From positions 1,302,001-1,366,000 of the forward strand of contig NZ_QUBR01000001.1 of NCBI RefSeq assembly GCF_003586285.1: a DNA stretch of 64,000 nucleotides, written 5' to 3'. Position numbers and translations under genes: made by a program. Within the stretch, counting starts at the first letter, position 1; each line of letters opens with the position of its first letter. This DNA comes from Aeromicrobium endophyticum (GTDB taxonomy: Bacteria; Actinomycetota; Actinomycetes; Propionibacteriales; Nocardioidaceae). The notes under the pieces were generated by a model. The model ran no database searches and was not told the origin of the DNA. It saw nothing but the letters and a program-made list of their open reading frames with translations. Shown here in pieces: positions 58,443 to 64,000 of the stretch.

Positions 58443-59051
58443 GTGACGACCGACACCGCTGCCCGATCGACACAGGGCGAGCGCACCCGCGCGATGCGCC
58501 TGCGGCTGATGGAGGCCACGGTCGACTCCCTGGTCGAGCTGGGGTGGGCCGGCACCACCACGACGGTGGTGAGCCGGCGCGCGGGCGTCAGCCGCGGTGC
58601 CCAGCTGCACCACTTCCCGAGCAAGCAGGCCCTGGTCGTCGCGGCCGTCGAGCACCTCACCGACCGGCGACGCGACGACATGCGACGCCATGCCGAGAGC
58701 CTGCCCGAGCACGACCGCATCCGAGGGGTGCTCGAGATCCTCGCCGCCCAGTTCGTGTCGCCGGTGTTCTTCGCGGCGCTCGAGCTGTGGGTGGCCGCGC
58801 GCACCGATGCCGACCTGCGCGAGTCGGTCGCACCCCTGGAGCGGCGCATCGGACGCGAGACGCACGCCTATGCCGTCGAGCTGCTCGACATCGACGAGAG
58901 CCGCGGAGACAACCGTCAGCTCGTGCAGGCGACGCTCGACCTCGTCCGCGGGCTCGGCCTCGCAGCCTCGCTCAGCGACGACGCCGCCCGCCGCTCGACC
59001 GTCCTCGACTCGTGGGCCGCGGTCCTCGAGCGCGAGCTGGACCAGTCATGA
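58443..59051 (+). CDS. TetR family transcriptional regulator
   Basis: This is a 202-residue regulator with helix-turn-helix TTTTVVSRRAGVSRGAQLHHFPSKQAL (key part VSRRAGVSRGAQLHHF) and a C-terminal ligand domain. It precedes the TIGR03084/AtuA/ACAD/carboxylase genes on the same strand (43 bases to the next start) and carries a strong operator upstream, so it probably represses the whole operon until its acyl-CoA or terpenoid ligand appears. The GTG at 58443 follows CATGGT by six bases. Confidence 0.92.
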   Translation: MTTDTAARSTQGERTRAMRLRLMEATVDSLVELGWAGTTTTVVSRRAGVSRGAQLHHFPSKQALVVAAVEHLTDRRRDDMRRHAESLPEHDRIRGVLEILAAQFVSPVFFAALELWVAARTDADLRESVAPLERRIGRETHAYAVELLDIDESRGDNRQLVQATLDLVRGLGLAASLSDDAARRSTVLDSWAAVLERELDQS

Positions 59052-59094
59052 AGCACTCCGCCGTCATGACGCCGCTTCGTCCAAGGAGAGCCGC

Positions 59095-59886
59095 ATGAGC
59101 ACGCTCGACGACGTCCTGTCCGACCTCACGGCCGAGAGCATGCAGCTCGACCAGTGGGTCGCCGGCCTGGCCGAGCCCGCGTGGGCGACCGTCACGACCC
59201 CCGAGGGGTGGACCGTGACCGACCAGGTCGCCCACCTGCACTGGACCGATCTGGCATCGCTGACGGCGCTGAACGATCCGGAGGCCTTCGCCGAGATGCT
59301 GCGCGCAGCCGCCTCAGATCCCACGGGGTTCGTCGACGCCCAGTCGGCCGAGACGGCGCTGATCCCGCCCGGCGACCTGCTGCTGGAGTGGCGCGAGGGG
59401 CGGGTCGAGCTCGACGCCGCCCTGCGAGCGGTGCCCGAGGGCGAGAAGGTGCCGTGGTTCGGGCCGCCCATGAGCCCGACGTCGATGGCCACGGCGCGCA
59501 TCATGGAGACCTGGGCGCACGGCCACGACATCGGCGAGGCGCTGGGTATCGCGATACCGCAGACCGTCCGGGCCAAGCACGTCTGCCACATCGGTGTGCG
59601 GGCCCGCGGCTACACGTACCTCGTGCACGACGAGCCCGACCCGGGGGTCGACGTCCGCGTCGAGCTCACCGGCCCGGACGGCGAGTCGTGGACCTGGGGC
59701 CCGGCCGATGCCGCCGAGCGCGTGACCGGCTCGGGGTACGACTTCGCCTTGCTCGCGACCCGGCGCCGTCACCTCGACGACGTCGACGTGACGGCCGAGG
59801 GGGAACACGCCGCCCACTGGCTCACGATCGTCCAGGCGTTCGCGGGCCTGCCGGGTGCCGATCCCGTCCGGCTGGCCGATCGATGA
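59095..59886 (+). CDS. TIGR03084 family DinB-like metal-binding protein
   Basis: This 263-residue protein is of the DinB/maleylpyruvate-isomerase superfamily. The metal-binding histidines are in VAHLHWTD and ETWAHGHDIG, as in mycothiol-dependent enzymes of actinobacteria. TIGR03084 proteins commonly accompany AtuA-like and acyl-CoA genes but have no proven reaction. The AAGGAGAG ribosome site is clear. Its stop overlaps the AtuA-like start (ATGA). Confidence 0.87.
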   Translation: MSTLDDVLSDLTAESMQLDQWVAGLAEPAWATVTTPEGWTVTDQVAHLHWTDLASLTALNDPEAFAEMLRAAASDPTGFVDAQSAETALIPPGDLLLEWREGRVELDAALRAVPEGEKVPWFGPPMSPTSMATARIMETWAHGHDIGEALGIAIPQTVRAKHVCHIGVRARGYTYLVHDEPDPGVDVRVELTGPDGESWTWGPADAAERVTGSGYDFALLATRRRHLDDVDVTAEGEHAAHWLTIVQAFAGLPGADPVRLADR

Positions 59887-61721
59887 GCACGGACGCATCG
59901 ACGGACGTCGTCCGCATCGGCAACTGCTCGGGCTACTACGGCGACCGGCTCTCGGCCATGCGCGAGATGCTCGAGGGCGGCGACCTCGACTACCTCACGG
60001 GCGACTACCTCGCCGAGCTGACGATGCTGATCCTCGGCCGAGACCGGATGAAGGACGAGTCGCTCGGCTACGCCAAGACGTTCGTCCGCCAGATGACCGA
60101 GTGCATGGCGCTGGCGAAGCAGCGCGGCGTGCGGATCGTGGCCAATGCCGGCGGGCTCAACCCGGCCGCGCTCGCCGCGAGGCTGCGCGAGATCGCCGCC
60201 GACCAGGGCCTCGACGTCGCGATCGCGCACGTCGAGGGCGACGACCTGAGCGGGCGGGCCGACGAGCTCGGCCTGAACGAGGGCACCGGTGGCAGGGCGC
60301 TGACGGCCAACGCCTACCTGGGAGCCTTCGGCATCGCGGCGGCGCTCTCGGCGGGCGCCGATGTCGTCGTGACCGGACGGGTCACCGACGCCTCGGTCGT
60401 GGTCGGTCCGGCCATCGCCCACTTCGGCTGGGGCCGCGACGATCTCGACCAGCTGGCGGGCGCGGTCGTGGCCGGTCACGTCATCGAGTGCGGCACCCAG
60501 GCGACGGGTGGCAACTTCTCCGGCTTCGCGAATGTCGATATGTCGACACCTCTCGGGTTCCCGGTCGCGGAGGTCGCCGCCGACGGGTCGGTCGTCATCA
60601 CCAAGCACGAGGGCACGGGCGGTGCGGTCACGGTCGACACCGTCACGGCCCAGCTCGTGTACGAGATCCAGTCGCCGGTCTACCTCGGCCCCGACGTCTC
60701 GACGCGGCTCGACTCGATGTCGTTGCGGCAGCTCGGCCGTGACCGCGTGGCGATCTCGGGCGTCGTGGGCGAGCCGCCTCCGGCCACCACGAAGGTGTGC
60801 CTCAACGCGCTCGGCGGCTTCCGCAACTCCGTCGACTTCCTGCTGACGGGTCTGGACGTCCCGCAGAAGGCCACGCTCATCGAGCAGCAGCTGGAGGCCG
60901 CGTTCGCGGCGGGCGTCCGGCCGGAGTCGGTCGAGTGGCACCTCGACCGCACCGACTCGGCCGATCCCGACACCCAGGCGCGGGCGACGTCGCTGCTCAG
61001 GCTGCACGTGCGCAGCGCGACGCCCGAGCCGGTCGGTCGCGCCTTCAGCGATGCGGCGATCCAGCTGGCGCTCGCGTCGTACCCCGGCTTCAGCGTCTCG
61101 CGGCCGCCCGCGGCCGGCACCCCCTACGGCGTCTACCGCGCCGCCTACGTCGCGCAGCCCGAGGTGCCGCACGTCGTCGTCCACGCCGACGGCCGCCGCG
61201 AGGACATCCCCCCACCCCCCACCCCCGCGAGCCCCACCTCCGCGAGTGGTGCGGAGTGGACAGAACGAGACGGCGAGTCGGTCCGCTCCGCACCACTCGG
61301 GGACGGGAACGCACCACTCGCGCGGTCGGTGGGCGGGACGACACGAGTTCCGCTCGGACGTCTGGCGCACGCGCGGTCGGGCGACAAGGGCGGCGACGCC
61401 AACATCGGGGTCTGGGTCCCGGCCGACCACCCCGCCCGTGACGACGCCTACGCCTGGCTCGTCGGCCTGCTCGACGTCGCGACCGTCCGCGAGCTGCTGC
61501 CCGAGGCCGCGACGCTCGACGTCGAGGTGCATCCCCTGCCCAACCTGCGGGCCGTCAACGTCGTCGTGCACGGTCTGCTCGGCGAGGGCGTCGCATCGTC
61601 CACGCGGCTCGACCCCCAGGCCAAGGGTGTCGGCGAGTGGCTCCGCGCCCGCGTCGTCGACGTCCCGTCCGCCCTGCTCCCGACCCACCTGACCGATCCC
61701 GCACCGGAGGCACGACCGTGA
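59883..61721 (+). CDS. AtuA-like acyclic terpene utilisation family protein (DUF1446 plus C-terminal domain)
   Basis: This is a 612-residue protein. Residues about 10-440 are the DUF1446/AtuA domain (IGNCSGYYGDRL, TGDYLAELTMLILGRD, VTGRVTDASVVVGP). Residues about 490-600 are the AtuA C-terminal domain (LGRLAHARSGDKGGDANIGVWV). AtuA in Pseudomonas is needed for citronellol/geraniol use, with the exact step unknown. The domains are joined by a linker encoded by an apparently inserted palindromic repeat (61243-61299). The neighbours (ACAD and carboxylase beta) match AtuD and AtuC. Confidence 0.87.
   Translation: MSTDASTDVVRIGNCSGYYGDRLSAMREMLEGGDLDYLTGDYLAELTMLILGRDRMKDESLGYAKTFVRQMTECMALAKQRGVRIVANAGGLNPAALAARLREIAADQGLDVAIAHVEGDDLSGRADELGLNEGTGGRALTANAYLGAFGIAAALSAGADVVVTGRVTDASVVVGPAIAHFGWGRDDLDQLAGAVVAGHVIECGTQATGGNFSGFANVDMSTPLGFPVAEVAADGSVVITKHEGTGGAVTVDTVTAQLVYEIQSPVYLGPDVSTRLDSMSLRQLGRDRVAISGVVGEPPPATTKVCLNALGGFRNSVDFLLTGLDVPQKATLIEQQLEAAFAAGVRPESVEWHLDRTDSADPDTQARATSLLRLHVRSATPEPVGRAFSDAAIQLALASYPGFSVSRPPAAGTPYGVYRAAYVAQPEVPHVVVHADGRREDIPPPPTPASPTSASGAEWTERDGESVRSAPLGDGNAPLARSVGGTTRVPLGRLAHARSGDKGGDANIGVWVPADHPARDDAYAWLVGLLDVATVRELLPEAATLDVEVHPLPNLRAVNVVVHGLLGEGVASSTRLDPQAKGVGEWLRARVVDVPSALLPTHLTDPAPEARP
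61243..61299. repeat. palindromic repeat inside the AtuA-like gene
   Basis: Arms of 19 bp with one mismatch (61243-61261 and 61281-61299; outer word CGAGTGGTGCGGAG) surround a 19-base centre. A third half-copy (cgcaccactcg) follows at 61310-61320. It is translated in frame as part of the interdomain linker (SASGAEWTERDGESVRSAPL). Confidence 0.7.
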
Positions 61722-62857
61722 ACGTCTGGAACACCCCCGAACGCATCGCCCTGCGCGAGATGGTGACGTCGTTCACCGAGAAGGAGATCGCGCCGCACCT
61801 GCCGGCGTGGGAGGACGCCGGCCTGCTGCCGCGCGAGCTGCACCAGAAGGCGGCGGCCGCGGGCCTGCTGGGCATCGGGTTCGCCGAGGAGGTCGGCGGG
61901 TCCGGCGGCGACATCATCGACGCGACGATCATGACCGAGGCGGTGATGGCCGGGGGCGGCTCGACCGGCCTGCTCGCGAGCCTGTTCACGCACGGCATCG
62001 CGATCCCGCACATCGTGGACAGCAAGAACGCCGACCTCGTCGACCGCTACGTGCGGCCCACGCTGGCCGGCGAGACGATCGGATCGCTCGGCATCACCGA
62101 GCCCGGCGGCGGCTCGGACGTCTCGGGGCTGACGACGCGAGCCGTGCGAGACGGCGACGAGTACGTCGTCACCGGCGCGAAGACCTTCATCACCTCGGGC
62201 GTGCGATCGGACTTCGTGACCACCGCGGTGCGCACCGGCGGCAGCGGCTTCGGCGGCATCAGCCTGCTGGTGATCGACAAGGGGCTGCCGGGGTTCACGG
62301 TGTCGAAGCCGCTGCGCAAGATGGGCTGGCACTGCTCCGACACCGCCGAGCTCACGTTCGACGAGGTGCGGGTGCCGGCGGCCAACATCGTCGGCGAGGT
62401 CGACGGCGGCTTCGGGCTGATCGTCAACCAGTTCGTCAACGAGCGCCTCAGCCTGGCGACCCAGGCCTACGCGACGGCGCAGCGCTCGCTCGACCTCGCG
62501 ATCGAGTACTCGAAGCAGCGGGAGACGTTCGGCAAGCCGCTCGTGACGCGTCAGGTGATCCGCCACAAGCTCGTCGAGATGCACAGCCGCACCGCCGCCG
62601 CCCGTGCCCTGACGCGCGAGGCCGTCGAGAAGGCCGCGGCAGGCGAGTCGCCGCTGCTGGAGGCCGTCGTGGCCAAGAACGTCTCGGTCGCCGCGTGCGA
62701 GTGGGTCGTGTCCGAGGCCGTCCAGATCTTCGGCGGCATGGGCTACATGCGCGAGTCCGAGGTCGAGCGCCACTACCGCGACGCCCGCATCCTCGGCATC
62801 GGCGGCGGCGCCACCGAGGTCATGACCGATCTGGCCGCCAAGCTGATGGGACTGTGA
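61718..62857 (+). CDS. acyl-CoA dehydrogenase (IVD/citronellyl-CoA dehydrogenase-like)
   Basis: This is a 379-residue ACAD. The ITEPGGGSDV motif binds flavin. The C-terminal region reads GIGGGATEVM, lacking the MCAD glutamate, while NERLSLA near residue 245 supplies the alternative glutamate as in isovaleryl-CoA dehydrogenase. This suggests branched-chain or terpenoid acyl-CoA substrates. Its GTG start overlaps the AtuA-like stop (GTGA), and its stop overlaps the carboxylase start (TGATG). Confidence 0.92.
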   Translation: MNVWNTPERIALREMVTSFTEKEIAPHLPAWEDAGLLPRELHQKAAAAGLLGIGFAEEVGGSGGDIIDATIMTEAVMAGGGSTGLLASLFTHGIAIPHIVDSKNADLVDRYVRPTLAGETIGSLGITEPGGGSDVSGLTTRAVRDGDEYVVTGAKTFITSGVRSDFVTTAVRTGGSGFGGISLLVIDKGLPGFTVSKPLRKMGWHCSDTAELTFDEVRVPAANIVGEVDGGFGLIVNQFVNERLSLATQAYATAQRSLDLAIEYSKQRETFGKPLVTRQVIRHKLVEMHSRTAAARALTREAVEKAAAGESPLLEAVVAKNVSVAACEWVVSEAVQIFGGMGYMRESEVERHYRDARILGIGGGATEVMTDLAAKLMGL

Positions 62858-64000
62858 TGAAGACCGCCGCCGACACCTCCTCGGAGAACTACCGCGCCAA
62901 TCGCGAGCGGATGCTCGAGCGCATCGCCGACCTGGCCGAGCAGCACCGCCTGGCGGTGGGCGCGGGGGGCGAGCGCAACATCGAGCGCCACCACCGGCGC
63001 GGCAAGCTCACGGCGCGCGAGCGCATCGAGCTGCTGATCGACGCTGATTCACCGTTCCTCGAGCTGTCGCCGCTCGCGGCCTGGGGCACCGACTTCGCGG
63101 TGGGGGCCTCGGTCGTGACGGGCATCGGCGTCGTCGAGGGCGTCGAGGTGCTGGTCGTGGCCAACGACCCCACCGTCAAGGGCGGCTCGACCAATCCGAG
63201 CACGCTGCGCAAGGTGCAGCGAGCGGCGCAGATCGCCGAGGAGTGCGGGCTGCCGACCGTCAACCTGGTCGAGTCCGGTGGTGCCGACCTGCCGACGCAG
63301 AAGGACATCTTCATCCCCGGCGGTCGCTCGTTCCGCAACATCACCCGCGCCAGTGCCGACCGTCGTCCGACGGTGGCGCTCGTCTTCGGCAACTCGACGG
63401 CCGGCGGTGCCTACGTGCCGGGCATGAGCGACTACGTCGTGATGGTCAAGGAGGGAGCCAAGGTCTTCCTCGGCGGGCCGCCGCTGGTCAAGATGGCCAC
63501 GGGCGAGGAGTCCGACGACGAGTCGCTCGGCGGGGCCGAGATGCACGCCCGCCAGTCGGGCCTGGCCGACTACCTCGCGGTGGACGAGCGCGACGCGATC
63601 CGCATCGGTCGCTCGATCGTCAAGAACCTCAACTGGCGCAAGCAGGGCACCACGCCCGAGCCCACCTACGCCGAGCCGGTGCACGATCCGGAGGAGCTGC
63701 TCGGCATCGTCCCGACCGATCTCAAGGTCCCGTTCGACCCGCGCGAGGTCATCCTGCGCATCGTCGACGGCACTCCCGACGGGTCGGCGCCGTTCGACGA
63801 GTTCAAGCCGCTCTACGGGACGTCGCTCGTCACGGGCTACGCCCGCCTGCACGGCCACCCCATCGGCATCCTCGCCAACGCGCAGGGCGTGCTGTTCAGC
63901 GAGGAGGCGCAGAAGGCGGCGCAGTTCATCCAGCTGGCCAACCAGATCGACACCCCGCTGCTGTTCCTGCACAACACGACGGGCTACATGGTCGGCGCCG
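62857..64000 (+). CDS. acyl-CoA carboxylase beta (carboxyltransferase) subunit, C-terminus off right edge
   Basis: The 381 visible residues match the biotin-dependent carboxyltransferase family of methylcrotonyl- and geranyl-CoA carboxylases: RRGKLTARERIELLID, VKGGSTNPSTLRKVQRAAQIA, NLVESGGADLPTQ, GNSTAGGAYVPGMSDY, the oxyanion FLGGPPLVKMATGE, and TTGYMVG at the edge. It would transfer carboxyl from biotin to a branched enoyl-CoA. The biotin-carrying alpha subunit is expected just beyond 64000. It is the fifth gene of the TetR-led operon. Confidence 0.93.
   Translation, partial: MKTAADTSSENYRANRERMLERIADLAEQHRLAVGAGGERNIERHHRRGKLTARERIELLIDADSPFLELSPLAAWGTDFAVGASVVTGIGVVEGVEVLVVANDPTVKGGSTNPSTLRKVQRAAQIAEECGLPTVNLVESGGADLPTQKDIFIPGGRSFRNITRASADRRPTVALVFGNSTAGGAYVPGMSDYVVMVKEGAKVFLGGPPLVKMATGEESDDESLGGAEMHARQSGLADYLAVDERDAIRIGRSIVKNLNWRKQGTTPEPTYAEPVHDPEELLGIVPTDLKVPFDPREVILRIVDGTPDGSAPFDEFKPLYGTSLVTGYARLHGHPIGILANAQGVLFSEEAQKAAQFIQLANQIDTPLLFLHNTTGYMVGA

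Noticed and set aside
59545..59558. Perfect 14-bp palindrome GGTATCGCGATACC
   Set aside because: It lies inside the coding sequence of the TIGR03084 gene, and its ATAC/GTAT arms are inverted relative to the promoter elements, so it is probably coincidental.
1..64000. CRISPR array, tRNA, rRNA, insertion sequence or prophage
   Set aside because: No spacer-repeat array, cloverleaf sequence, rRNA stretch, transposase, integrase or phage structural gene was seen.

Overview
This is 64 kb of high-GC (roughly 70 %) actinobacterial chromosome. Genes are densely packed on both strands with many ATGA/GTGA stop-start overlaps, GTG starts and a DtxR/IdeR-type iron box. Many promoters have a -10 hexamer exactly six bases ahead of the start codon, which implies leaderless mRNAs. 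The gene set (fadA/fadB pair, CaiB/BaiF CoA-transferases, several acyl-CoA dehydrogenases, a CYP136-like P450 beside a TetR, lone class III cyclase, SCO4848, DUF1206 and TIGR03084 families) fits a soil or environmental actinomycete, most simply Nocardioidaceae (Aeromicrobium/Nocardioides-like). That genus-level placement is inference. I see no phage, insertion sequence, CRISPR array, tRNA or rRNA; the window is ordinary core and metabolic chromosome.

Layout. 1-5 kb: sirtuin (cut at the left edge), DUF1697, three tandem paralogous small membrane proteins, SCO4848-family protein, PadR regulator, unknowns, class III nucleotide cyclase. 5-8.6 kb: polar amino-acid ABC transporter (lipoprotein, permease, ATPase) overlapping an FMN alpha-hydroxy-acid oxidase. 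8.6-11.4 kb (minus): alpha/beta hydrolase, unknown protein, flavin monooxygenase. 11.9-21 kb: lipid block with CoA-transferase plus LCAD/IVD-type acyl-CoA dehydrogenase, MerR regulator, secreted repeat protein, fadA-fadB. 21.1-24 kb: iron-siderophore ABC importer behind an IdeR box, without its binding protein. 24-30 kb: Lon-substrate-domain protein, aldose-epimerase-like protein, a 967-residue kinase/aminotransferase fusion and a divergent Lrp. 30-34.6 kb: SDR, P450, TetR and an amino-acid permease. 34.7-41 kb: DUF1206, SDR-DUF2867, DUF2470, OsmC, VOC, HSDL2-like SDR, enoyl-CoA hydratase, nitroreductase. 41-49 kb: orphan Rossmann-like protein, membrane-anchored sulfite-oxidase-fold molybdoenzyme, fasciclin lipoprotein, phosphatase, two SDRs. 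49-55.7 kb: metY-metX, phosphofructokinase, thioesterase, SIMPL protein, HSL-type hydrolase. 55.7-64 kb: DUF3352 and PepSY-like lipoprotein, then a TetR-led operon (TIGR03084, AtuA-like, acyl-CoA dehydrogenase, acyl-CoA carboxylase beta) running off the right edge.

How it fits together. Acyl-CoA and hydrophobic-substrate catabolism dominates. Beyond gene calls, the window offers regulatory architecture: (i) a 19-bp operator (GTGACAG-N5-CTGTCAC type) set inside the promoters of the CoA-transferase/ACAD operon, the fadA-fadB operon and the divergent SDR/enoyl-CoA hydratase pair, suggesting one beta-oxidation regulon; (ii) a 13-bp ATAC-N5-GTAT palindrome over the -10 of two hydrolase genes and an SDR operon, suggesting a second regulon; (iii) overlapping divergent P450/TetR promoters sharing one operator; (iv) an 18-26 bp-arm dispersed palindrome present twice, and two palindromic repeats that appear to have inserted in frame inside genes.
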